Part shown: positions 1-7,303 of the stretch, piece after piece
Layout: each line of letters starts with the position of its first letter
Position numbering within the stretch: the first letter of the stretch is position 1
DNA from: VRUE01 sp963780815
GTDB taxonomy: Bacteria > Actinomycetota > Thermoleophilia > Solirubrobacterales > 70-9
Length of the DNA stretch: 64,000 nucleotides
Reading direction: 5' to 3'
Assembly (NCBI GenBank): GCA_963780815.1
Contig: CAWADG010000010.1
Coordinates: 1-64,000 of the forward strand
Notes under the pieces: model-generated
The model's input: only the letters and a program-made list of their open reading frames with translations
What the model was told of the DNA's origin: nothing
Database searches by the model: none
Position numbers and translations under genes: made by a program

Positions 1-246
1 AAGGCAGAAGCGCGGTGCTGGCCCGTCAGGACTTCTTCTCCTCGTCCAACTCGGGCGTCTCGCTGGCTACCCGGCGCGCGCCTCCTTTCGCGCATTGCAG
101 GTCGCTCAGCGCCGACTGCAAGAAGCTCGTGCGACAAGCGAAGCATCCGCCGGCATCGACGCGAGCAGCTCGACGAGCGCGACGCGCAATGGGGCATGGA
201 AGGCCCCAGAACCCTGATGGCGCAGTGCTTGATAGAAGCTGTCCAG

Positions 247-669
247 TCAGGCCGGCAGGCCGCGGGCGAGCCGCCTGCTGTTCTCGATGGGCGCAAGCCA
301 CGGCTGAGCCGAGCCGCACCAAACCTCAAGGGTGGGCGACAGCCACGAGGGGTCGTTGAGCGTTCCCGCCTTGATGACCGCGAGCTCCGGCTGCTCGGCC
401 AACAGCGTGACGACGGGCGAGCCGCACTTCGAGCAGAACTGGCGCTGACGTTCCTCGCCGGAATCAGCCCCCACGGTCACATACGTGGCGAGCGTGTCGC
501 CCCCGACATGGAGCGTTGCGCGCGGGACGACGACGAAGATCGAGAAGGCCGAGCCTGTCTGGCGCTGGCAGTCCTTGCAGTGGCAGACGACCGTCACCAG
601 GGGCTCGCCGTCGCAGCGGTAGGTCAGGCGTCCGCACAGGCAACGCCCGTCGAGTAGGCCGGACATCAC
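247..669 (-). CDS. GFA/CENP-V family zinc protein
   Basis: A 140-residue protein of the glutathione-dependent formaldehyde-activating (GFA) family, small zinc proteins of the Mss4-like fold. The cysteine pattern is visible: CLC near residues 10-12, CHCKDC near 29-34 and CSKCG in the second half. The family name comes from a proposed formaldehyde-glutathione adduct reaction, but most members have no proven substrate, and actinobacteria use mycothiol rather than glutathione. It starts with two adjacent ATG codons, so the first residue is uncertain by one. It stands alone and minus-stranded, with nothing recognisable in the 246 bases between it and the window edge. Confidence 0.85.
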   Translation of the reverse strand: MMSGLLDGRCLCGRLTYRCDGEPLVTVVCHCKDCQRQTGSAFSIFVVVPRATLHVGGDTLATYVTVGADSGEERQRQFCSKCGSPVVTLLAEQPELAVIKAGTLNDPSWLSPTLEVWCGSAQPWLAPIENSRRLARGLPA

Positions 670-894
670 GCTGCGCAGGCTATCGACACTTCCACCGCGA
701 AGATTGAGACCGCTCCTGCTTCGTCGCGGCCATGGAGAAGCACTGCCGACTGATGACTCTCCCCGCTCGGACGAGGAGCGAAATCGCGACGAGCGTTCGC
801 CGAGAGCGTCCGGGATGCGTCAGATAGAACGCTCAGCTCAGCGTTGCTGCACCCCGGCGCATAGCTGGCCGATGGAGCTCGGCGGCAGAACCTG

Positions 895-1695
895 CTATGC
901 CAACAACCGCCCGCCGTCAACGACGATCTGGGCGCCAGTCATGTAGCTGGCGAGCTCGGAGGCGAGAAACAGGGCCGCACGCCCGATGTCGTCGGGATCG
1001 CCCATCCTTCGCATCGGAATCATCGCCTCAAAGCCCTTCAGGTCTGCCTGGTCCATGTCCCCGACGCCCGGCGTCTTGATCCCGCCCGGCGCGATCGCGT
1101 TAACCCAGATGCCATGCGGCGCGAGCTCCAGGGCGACATTTTTGGTAAAGCCCCAGGCGCCGTGCTTGGAGGCGTCGTAGTGGGCCAGCCCGACCATCGA
1201 CGGATGCAGCGCATCGATCGATGTGACGTTGACGATCCGACCGCCCTTGCCCTGGGCGATCATGCGCTCTGAGACGGCCTTCGTGCACAGGAACAGGCCA
1301 GTCAGATTGACGTCGATCACGCGCTTGAAAGTCTCGAGGTCCAACTCGCTCAACGGCGCCATCGGGAAGATCCCCGCGTTGTTGACGAGAATGTCGAGGC
1401 CGCCGAAGGCCTCGACCGCGGCGTGCACCGTGCGCTCGACGCTCTCGGAGTTGCTGACGTCGCAGCGCACCGCGAGAGCTCCGTCCGCTCTCTGGGCCTG
1501 CAGAACCCCAGCCGCATCCTCGCCGGCGATGGGATTCAGGTCTGCGACGACGACGCTAGCGCCTGCCTCGTGCAGGCGGCGGGCGATGCCAAGCCCGATC
1601 CCCATCGCGCCGCCGGTGACGATCGCTGTGCGGCCGGTGAGGTCGATCAGCTCTGGCAACGATGTGGCCTGTGGTGTGGCGCTTGTCGTGTTCAT
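895..1695 (-). CDS. SDR family oxidoreductase
   Basis: A classical short-chain dehydrogenase/reductase of about 266 residues. Visible motifs are the NAD(P)-binding TGGAMGIG near residue 25, the structural NNAG, and the catalytic YDASK. A late GG(R) end and a GIKTPG loop fit the FabG/glucose-dehydrogenase branch, but substrate cannot be read from this. The open frame extends upstream to 1851, but those residues look non-coding. The ATG at 1695 (MNTTSATPQ) gives the normal family length and lies directly next to a 16-bp tandem repeat. No Shine-Dalgarno site is visible before it. Confidence 0.88.
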   Translation of the reverse strand: MNTTSATPQATSLPELIDLTGRTAIVTGGAMGIGLGIARRLHEAGASVVVADLNPIAGEDAAGVLQAQRADGALAVRCDVSNSESVERTVHAAVEAFGGLDILVNNAGIFPMAPLSELDLETFKRVIDVNLTGLFLCTKAVSERMIAQGKGGRIVNVTSIDALHPSMVGLAHYDASKHGAWGFTKNVALELAPHGIWVNAIAPGGIKTPGVGDMDQADLKGFEAMIPMRRMGDPDDIGRAALFLASELASYMTGAQIVVDGGRLLA

Positions 1696-1727
1696 GTTGT
1701 GGAAGATCCCAGTTGTGGAAGATCCCA
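1696..1727. repeat. 16-bp tandem duplication abutting the SDR start codon
   Basis: Two perfect head-to-tail copies of GTTGTGGAAGATCCCA (1696-1711 and 1712-1727). The array begins at the base next to the ATG of the minus-strand dehydrogenase, so it fills the place where its ribosome-binding site should be. It could be an operator made of two direct half-sites or a recent slippage duplication. Confidence 0.8.
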
Positions 1728-1872
1728 GGCGCACGGGTGATGAACATCCGTGGTTGACCGTTGGCCGAAGCGGCGAACTACTGATAACGGGAAGCCTGCG
1801 GCTCCTCGGGCGCCTGCCGCCCTCTCGCTCTGGACGACGAGCAGGCGGCACCGTTGTATTCGCGACAGCGAC

Positions 1873-2265
1873 CTAGCCTCCGAAAGGTCCCGGATCCGGG
1901 GGGACGTCGACGGTGTGTTCCTGGAGCGCGGCGAGAGAAACGACCTCAAGCGCCCGTTCATGGGTGGACGCCAGCACTACGTAGGCGGCCGCGCCGTCCT
2001 CGTGCGACCGCAGCCAGTTCACCGCGGTCACGCACCAGCGGTCGCCGGCCGCGAGCCCAGGGAAGTGGTACTGAGGCATGGGGGTGATCAGGTCGTTGCC
2101 GATACGACGCTGGTGCTCGAGGAACGCGGACGTGACCACCGCGCAGATCGTGTGGCTCCCCCGGTCCTCCGGACCGGTACGACAGCACCCGTCACGATAG
2201 AAGCCGGTGAGGGGGTCGGTGCCACACGGCTCAAGCTCGCCACCGAGCACATTACGATCGGTCAC
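1873..2265 (-). CDS. DUF2237 family protein
   Basis: About 130 residues matching the DUF2237 family from end to end: NVLGGELEPCGTDPLTGF near the start, RDGCC, GSHTICAV, a GNDL..P segment, GDRWC and the ending THERALEVV. The function of the family is unknown; the conserved Cys and Asp residues suggest a metal or small-molecule site. The GTG at 2265 (V-T-D-R-N) is chosen because the open frame upstream is only the antisense of the tRNA-Ser fragment at 2367-2423. The gene therefore begins just outside that integration scar, which suggests it is chromosomal rather than cargo. Confidence 0.82.
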   Translation of the reverse strand: MTDRNVLGGELEPCGTDPLTGFYRDGCCRTGPEDRGSHTICAVVTSAFLEHQRRIGNDLITPMPQYHFPGLAAGDRWCVTAVNWLRSHEDGAAAYVVLASTHERALEVVSLAALQEHTVDVPPDPGPFGG

Positions 2266-2366
2266 CGCACCAGTATCGCCTGGCGGGCTAGCCGGTATCG
2301 CACTCCCGAAGGGCTCGCAGATCGTGTTCCGCGAAAGGCCCTGGAAACCGGCGATTTCACACGGAG

Positions 2367-2423
2367 ATCTCGAAAACCGTTGGCGTCGCAAGGCGCTCGT
2401 GGGTTCGAATCCCACCCCCTCCG
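2367..2423 (+). pseudogene. tRNA-Ser 3' half (integration scar)
   Basis: The sequence runs from the anticodon loop (TCTCGAAAA) through the variable arm, T-arm (GTGGGTTCGAATCCCAC) and acceptor end (CCCCTCCG) of a tRNA-Ser(CGA). No D-arm or 5' acceptor strand precedes it. Its variable arm matches the copies at 14476 and 38946 better than the complete gene at 11715. This is what is left when an element integrates at the anticodon loop and only the attR side is kept. Confidence 0.85.
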
Positions 2424-2517
2424 CTCGCCTGGCCCCCTGAGTTGTCGCTCTGCCCTTTCGCGCGAAGCGGGAGCCGGCTCAGGACGTGGCGCCCCGGCCC
2501 AAAGCCGAGCACCGGGA

Positions 2518-3354
2518 TCACGCCGCGCGCGCCGGTGCGGACAGCTCCTCTGAGCGCTCCCACAGCTCGGCGGCGAGGCGGTCGTCCTGCGCCTGCGCGC
2601 TCGGCTGCACCGGCCGCTGCTTCTCGACGTACTGGCCGCGAAGCTCGCCCCCGGCGGGATCGAGCGCGAGCCACACCAGGGAGCTGGCGCCGCGCTCGGG
2701 CGAGCGCAGGAACGGCCCGGCGAGGGTGAGACTGATCCGCGCCAGCGCGCCGTCGTTTTTGCCGAATCCGGTGCGAATCACGCCGGGGTGGAAGCAGTTG
2801 GCCACGATGGCGGGGTTGCGGCGCTGCAGCTCGCGGGTGAAGAGGATGTTGCAGAGCTTGGTCGTGCCGTAGACGCGTCCGGGGCGGAAGCGACCCCGCT
2901 CGGACTGAAGGTCGTCGAGGTCGAGCAGGCCGCCCTTATGGGCATCGCTCGCCGTGGTCACCACACGCGCGCGCGAGGCCGTGAGCCGCTCGAGGAGCAG
3001 GTTCGTGAGCAGGAACGGGGCGAGGTGGTTGAGGGCGAAGGTCTGCTCGAAGCCGTCGGGCGTCACATGGCGCGAGGTGAACATGGCGCCCGCGTTGTTC
3101 GCGAGCACGTCGATGCGCGGGTAGGTCTCCAGCAGCTCGGCGGCGAGCCGGCGCACCTCGTCCATCCGTGCAAGGTCCGCCACGTGCTCGTGCACCGGCG
3201 CGCCGCCGCCGGAGGTGCGCGCCTCCTCCGCAGTTACCCGCACGCGCGCTGCATCGCGGCCGACGACGCCCAGCTCGGCGCCGCGGGCAGCCAGCTCGAT
3301 CGCGGCCGCGTGGCCGATCCCGCGCGTGGCACCGGTGAGGACCACAGTTGGCAT
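2518..3354 (-). CDS. SDR family oxidoreductase, retinol-dehydrogenase-like
   Basis: A 278-residue short-chain dehydrogenase. TGATRGIG binds the cofactor near residue 7, NNAGAMF follows at about 88, and the catalytic pair is YGTTK near 158. The stretch after it (LQRRNPAIVANCFHPGVIRTGF) is typical of the RDH/WW-oxidoreductase-like subgroup acting on hydrophobic alcohols or ketones; the real substrate is not known. The ATG at 3354 puts the first beta strand at residue 2, as usual. The frame is open far upstream but that part has no domain and overlaps the repeat block and the tRNA-Ser 5' half. Confidence 0.87.
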   Translation of the reverse strand: MPTVVLTGATRGIGHAAAIELAARGAELGVVGRDAARVRVTAEEARTSGGGAPVHEHVADLARMDEVRRLAAELLETYPRIDVLANNAGAMFTSRHVTPDGFEQTFALNHLAPFLLTNLLLERLTASRARVVTTASDAHKGGLLDLDDLQSERGRFRPGRVYGTTKLCNILFTRELQRRNPAIVANCFHPGVIRTGFGKNDGALARISLTLAGPFLRSPERGASSLVWLALDPAGGELRGQYVEKQRPVQPSAQAQDDRLAAELWERSEELSAPARAA

Positions 3355-3503
3355 CAGTGGAAAGCTAACCCGGACAGCATCGGGGCGCTGAGCTCCCAGC
3401 CGAGGGCGCTGCTCAGAGGGTGCTCGCCGGCGCGCTGGCCCGATTCGACGGGGTGGCCGACCCAGAAGGCTCGCGGAGACTCTTGCTCCCGCTTTCGCGT
3501 GGT

Positions 3504-3774
3504 TGCGAGCGCGTTGACGGACGCCACTCACGCTCCTGAATCGGACGAAAAGGGGTAGTGACGGTCTCCGCTGGAGTGGCTCCTCCTCGAGTTGGGTGCG
3601 AGAGTGCGCTGAGCGCCCAACTGGGCAAGTGCGGGAATCGTGACGCAGCGCCCGCGTGCCCCCGCATCCAAAGATGGGGCGGCCGTCATGCTCGGCGACT
3701 ACCTCGAACGCGGTGAACGGTCTGCCTCGCAAGGATTGGGATGTCCTCGCTAGGATCAAGGCCCCGCGGTTCCT
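3504..3774. repeat. tRNA-Ser upstream flank, copy A
   Basis: This block is homologous to 9517-9712: both contain ACGAAAAGGGGTAGTGACGG, then a diverged stretch, then GCTAGGATCAAGG directly before a tRNA-Ser. Copy A carries a 79-base insertion at 3651-3729 that copy B lacks, and the insertion contains the end of an integrase gene. Copy B is therefore closer to the uninterrupted arrangement. TAGGAT at 3751-3756 is in the right place for the -10 box of the tRNA. Confidence 0.8.
3673..3753 (+). pseudogene. Tyrosine integrase C-terminal remnant
   Basis: The frame reads DGAAVMLGDYLERGERS and ends at TAG. It matches the last residues of the integrase at 5212-6372 (EDEAAVMLADYLERDSGR). Nothing of the catalytic domain is left upstream. 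The stop codon TAG coincides with the first three bases of the TAGGAT box in front of the tRNA-Ser piece at 3775, so an integrase once ended exactly at the tRNA promoter. Confidence 0.75.
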
Positions 3775-3813
3775 GGAGGGGTGCCGGAGTGGTTGAACGG
3801 GGCAGTCTCGAAA
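3775..3813 (+). pseudogene. tRNA-Ser 5' half
   Basis: The 5' acceptor strand GGAGGGG, the D-arm (GCCGGAGTGGTTGAACGGGG) and the 5' anticodon strand are identical to the intact tRNA-Ser at 11715. Identity stops right after the anticodon loop CTCGAAA. What follows has no T-arm or acceptor 3' strand. It is the counterpart of the 3' halves at 2367 and 38946 and breaks at the same point. Confidence 0.85.
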
Positions 3814-4011
3814 GCCATTCCTCCGATTCGGCCCAAACAACACCTTCTGCGGGTCCGGCACAACACTCTCCCCAAACGCCCTGCACACCCCGCGTCTTTC
3901 CCAATCGCAGTTGGCCAAGCCGGGTGGTGGCTGAGCGCCCGGTAATCACCCGAATTGCGGCAAATGGCGCTGTGCGGGGGATTCTCCCGATCGCATCTGG
4001 ATCGCGCAAAG

Positions 4012-4100
4012 GACTTCCAATCCGCGCCCGGCAGAGCTAGTTGTGTTGGGCGATGGCACCGAGAGCAAGGCCCGAGGGCATCGTCGTCCGCCACTCAACG
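4012..4100. repeat. Direct repeat of integrase 5' end, copy 1
   Basis: About 75-85 bases nearly identical to 5171-5259 (for example ACTTCCAATCCGCGCCCGGC in both). The two copies bracket the PASTA-domain gene at 4281-5072, so homologous recombination between them would remove that gene. Confidence 0.85.
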
Positions 4101-4247
4101 CGCTCTGCGGGCGGCTCTGGGCCCAAGAGCTGCAACTGCCGTCAAGAAGGTGAAGATCGTTCAGTAGCGGAGCAAAGCCCGAGCCGCACTGTCTTGTCCC
4201 GGCTCCAATATCGGCGCCAAGCTGGACGGCTAACCCACTCCCGTTGA
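4053..4247 (+). pseudogene. Integrase N-terminal remnant
   Basis: This starts MAPRARPEGIVVRHS and keeps the short Cys-rich element (CNCR) of the integrase at 5212, then runs out into unrelated sequence and stops. From 4012 to about 4100 the DNA is almost identical to 5171-5259, including the non-coding stretch before the start codon. It is a duplicated integrase 5' end, presumably made when a second related element inserted next to the first. Confidence 0.75.
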
Positions 4248-4280
4248 CCGACCCGCGCCCGACGGCTAGCCTCGTTGGCC

Positions 4281-5072
4281 ATGGCCGTCTCCTCCGGAAG
4301 GCGCCCCGCCTTCGCCCGCCTCGCGCTGATCGTGGTGGGTGCCTGTGCCTTGGCGCTCCTCGGGGCCCCAGGCGCCCAGGCGGCGACCGTCACGGTCGGC
4401 AGCCCACTCACCGGGGGGTATTTCCCGTCCATCACCGGCGTTGTCGGAACCGTCGCCAACACGGCCCTGCCGGAACCAGCGCCTCTGACCTCTCCGGTCA
4501 CCGGCACCGTCGTGCGCTGGCGGATTTTGGACGCCTCCGGCGGCCCCTTCGCGCTCCGCGTGCTGACGCCGGGCAGCGGCACGGAATACACGGGAGGGGC
4601 GGCGAGCGCCGCTCAGAGCCCGCTCGGCCCGGGTGTCGAAACGTTCACCACCGCCCTGCCGATCCAGGCGGGGCAGACGATCGGGCTCGACGACTCGAAC
4701 ACCTCGGACGCAATCGGGAACTCCGAATTCTTCACCGGCACCGGCAGCGCGACCTGGAAACCCCCGCTTGGGATCGGCGAGACGCGCGCGAGTTTCGCGA
4801 CCGCGGGGAACGAGCTTTCCTTCAACGCCGATGTCGAATACAGCGACATGGCGCCTTCGCCAATCGTCCCTGCGTCTGTGCCACCGGCCGCGACTTGCAC
4901 CGTCCCCAAGCTGAAGGGCAAGAAGCTCAAGGCCGTCCGCAAAGCCCTGACCAAAGCCGACTGCAAGCTCGGCAAGGTCCAGGGGAGCAGGTCGGGCAAC
5001 GTGACCAAGCAGAGCCCCAAGCCGGGCAGGGTGTTGGCGCCAGGCGCAAAGGTCAACCTCAAGCTGGGATAG
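4281..5072 (+). CDS. Secreted protein with C-terminal PASTA domain
   Basis: 263 residues. A signal peptide is clear: RRPAF, a hydrophobic run to about residue 32 and an AQA-A cleavage site. The middle is a Thr/Gly/Pro-rich beta region without a recognised domain. The last 65 residues form one PASTA repeat (VPKLKGKKLKAVRKAL..ADCKLGKV..NVTKQSPKPG..APGAKVNLKLG), a fold that often binds peptidoglycan or other cell-wall polymers. The ATG at 4281 is preferred over the in-frame TTG at 4275. The gene is cargo between two copies of an integrase 5' end. Confidence 0.8.
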   Translation: MAVSSGRRPAFARLALIVVGACALALLGAPGAQAATVTVGSPLTGGYFPSITGVVGTVANTALPEPAPLTSPVTGTVVRWRILDASGGPFALRVLTPGSGTEYTGGAASAAQSPLGPGVETFTTALPIQAGQTIGLDDSNTSDAIGNSEFFTGTGSATWKPPLGIGETRASFATAGNELSFNADVEYSDMAPSPIVPASVPPAATCTVPKLKGKKLKAVRKALTKADCKLGKVQGSRSGNVTKQSPKPGRVLAPGAKVNLKLG

Positions 5073-5170
5073 CCCCCCCGGCTAGCTTTGCTCGCCCATG
5101 CGTCGCCCAGGCCGCATCGAGGCGGCTCTCCTCACGAGGGCTGAGCCTATCCGCGCCCGCCCGGCTGTGA

Positions 5171-5259
5171 GACTTCCAATCCGCGCCCGGCAGAGCTAGT
5201 TGTGTTGGGCGATGACACCGAGAGCAAGGCCCGAGGGCATCGTCGTCCGCCATTCGGTG
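5171..5259. repeat. Direct repeat of integrase 5' end, copy 2
   Basis: This is the partner of 4012-4100. It contains the leader and the first 16 codons of the integrase gene. The two copies diverge gradually after CGTCGTCCGCCA, so they are homologous genes rather than a very recent duplication. Confidence 0.85.
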
Positions 5260-6372
5260 CGCTGTGTGGGGGCCTCAGGGGCAAAGGGCTGTAACTGCCG
5301 CCCCGGCTACCAAGCCCAGGTCTACTCGCCCGCAGAGCGGCGCACGATCCGAAGGACCTTCAAGGCGCTCGGTGATGCCCGCGCTTGGCGCGCTGAGACA
5401 AAGGCCGCCCTCGAGCGAGGCTCGCTTCGGGCGCCTTCGCACCAGACCCTCGAGCAGGCGGCCCAGGACTGGGTCAAGGCGGCAAACGCGGGCGTGATCA
5501 GGACCCGCTCGGGCGATGCCTATAAGCCGGGGGCGCTGCGCGGCTATGAACAGGCGCTCAGAGCAAGGGTCATACCCCGCTTCGGCCATCTGAAGACCTC
5601 AGCGCTTCACCGAATTGCGGTCCAAGACCTGGTCGATGAGATGCTTGCCGCGGGCCTTGCCCCGAGCACGGTCAGAAACGCGATCCTGCCGCTGCGCGCG
5701 ATCTATAGACGGCTGCTTGCCCGCAGCGAGGTGGCGATTAACCCGACCCTGGGGCTCGCCTTGCCGGCGAGCCGCGAGCGCCGCGAACGGGTTGCTCGCC
5801 CAGGGGAGGCGCAGCAACTCCTTGAGGCGCTCTCTCCGGCCGATCGAGCGGTTTGGGCAACGGCGCTCTACGCGGGCCTCAGACGCGGCGAGCTGCGCGC
5901 CCTGCGCTGGGGCGACGTCGACTTCGGGGCTGGCTTGATCCGCGTCGAGCGGGGCTGGGATCCAAAGGAGGGCCCGATTGAACCCAAGAGCCGGGCGGGG
6001 AAGCGGCGGGTGCCGCTGGCGAAGCCGCTTCGCGCACAATTAGCCGCCCATCGCTTGCGCACCGCGGGCACACAAGAGGATCTGGTCTTCAGGGGCCGGG
6101 GCGGCAAGCCGCTTGCTCCTGATGCCTTGATCGAACGGGCGCGCAAGTCTGGAGTGATGCTGGCCTTGAGCCGATCGGGCTGCACGAGTGCCGCCACACC
6201 TACGCCGCCTTCATGATCGCTGCCGGCGTCAACGCGAAAGCGCTCAGCTCCTACATGGGGCCACTCGACGATCACGATGACTCTTGACCGCTATGGGCAC
6301 CTGATGCCAGGCAACGAGGATGAGGCGGCCGTGATGCTCGCCGACTATCTCGAGCGCGACAGCGGTCGCTAG
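5212..6372 (+). pseudogene. Tyrosine recombinase (phage-type integrase), frameshifted
   Basis: The N-terminus has a small Cys-rich segment (RCVGASGAKGCNC), followed by the SAM-like core-binding domain (about residues 75-170) and the catalytic domain with the first Arg in ALYAGLRRGELRALRW. The frame breaks near 6172, after which the correct frame gives LHECRHTYAAFMI (the HxxR box), and breaks again at the GGGG run near 6258, after which TMTLDRYGHLMP supplies the catalytic Tyr. With both single-base lesions corrected the protein is about 386 residues and complete. It may be a recent pseudogene or an active gene with sequence errors. ATG 5212 is preferred to the in-frame TTG at 5200. Confidence 0.85.
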
Positions 6373-6564
6373 CTATTCCCGCCCGACGCTTTGCTCCTCG
6401 TCCTTTTCGAGCGTGAGTCGGGTGCAGCGAAGACGCTCGGATTTCACGCAAGAATTCTCGATTGCGAGACACCGGGTCTGCTGCAAACCACCCCGGTAAT
6501 TGCGTTCGATCGCATGCCCATCCATGTATGAACCGCGACCTGCCGGTGAAGCCGCAAGCGGGGC

Positions 6565-6594
6565 TTGACAGCTGTCTGCTCTAGTGCTTATATG
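6565..6594 (+). promoter_or_regulatory. Sigma-70-type promoter of the tetR gene
   Basis: TTGACA at 6565-6570 and TATATG at 6589-6594 are separated by 18 bases, close to consensus. The predicted start point lies a few bases before the ATG at 6609, so the leader is very short. Confidence 0.6.
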
Positions 6595-6595
6595 A

Positions 6596-6617
6596 CCGAC
6601 TAAGTCAGATGACTAAG
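6596..6617. promoter_or_regulatory. Candidate TetR operator
   Basis: GACTAAGTC, then the perfect palindrome GTCAGATGAC and a second GACTAAG, overlap the expected transcription start and the tetR start codon. The position suits autorepression, which is the usual arrangement for this family. Confidence 0.45.
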
Positions 6618-7303
6618 ACGCTTGCAACCGCAGATGTCGAGGCCGGGGAAGGCGAGCGCTCGATCAGGGAGGCCAACGTCGAAGCCTTCCTCGACGCTGC
6701 GGAGCGGCTGCTGGTCAGGGAGGGCGCCGCGGGGATCTCGACCCGGCAGCTCGCCCAGGAGGCCGGGCAGAACCACGGCCTGGTCCACTACTACTTCGGC
6801 TCGGTCGACGAGCTCCTGATGCAGACTCTGGAGCGGTTCACCGACCGCGTCCTCGATCGCCAGCGGGCGATGTACGGGACGGACGCGCCGTTCGTCGAGA
6901 AGTGGCGGACCGCGATGGGCTTCATCGAGGAGGACCTCGCGGCGGGCTACCCCAAGGTCTGGGCGGAGCTCGAGGCGCTCGCCTGGAACAAGCCCGAGCA
7001 TGCGCGAGCGGCTGCACGCCGTCAACGACAGCTGGCGCTCGCTGCTGCGCGACGCGCTCGCCGAGGCGATCGAGGAGTACGGCCTCGACGACGACCGGCT
7101 TCTCGGCGGAGGCCTGGGCGGCGCTGGTGATGCAGTTCAACAAGGGCCTGATGCACGAGCGCCTGCTCGGCTTCGACCGCGGCCACGCCGAGTTGCTCGC
7201 GTCGATCGACGGCTGGCTCGCTTCGCTCGAGGAGGAAAGACATGAGCACGTCACGGCACCCGATCCACGCGGCGCCGAGCGCCGCGATCGGCCGCGACGG
7301 TGA
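6609..7303 (+). pseudogene. TetR/AcrR family regulator, frameshifted
   Basis: The first 125 residues are a good TetR protein: helix-turn-helix STRQLAQEAGQNHGLVHYYFGSVDELL near residue 45-70. The frame breaks near 6993 (one extra base) and again near 7109. In the corrected frame it continues RERLHAVNDSWRSLLRDAL and ends EERHEHVTAPDPRG..RDRPRR at 7303, giving about 230 residues. The stop overlaps the GTG of the next gene by 4 bases, so the two were translated together and the regulator probably controls the downstream hydrolase-glycosyltransferase. No in-frame stop occurs in the corrected frame. Confidence 0.8.

Noticed and set aside
26..322. 98-codon minus-strand frame at the left edge
   Set aside because: Arg/Ala/Pro-rich sequence without domain, overlapping the end of the GFA gene.
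4281..5072. PASTA protein as a Ser/Thr kinase or penicillin-binding protein
   Set aside because: It has a signal peptide and a single PASTA repeat but no kinase or transpeptidase motifs.
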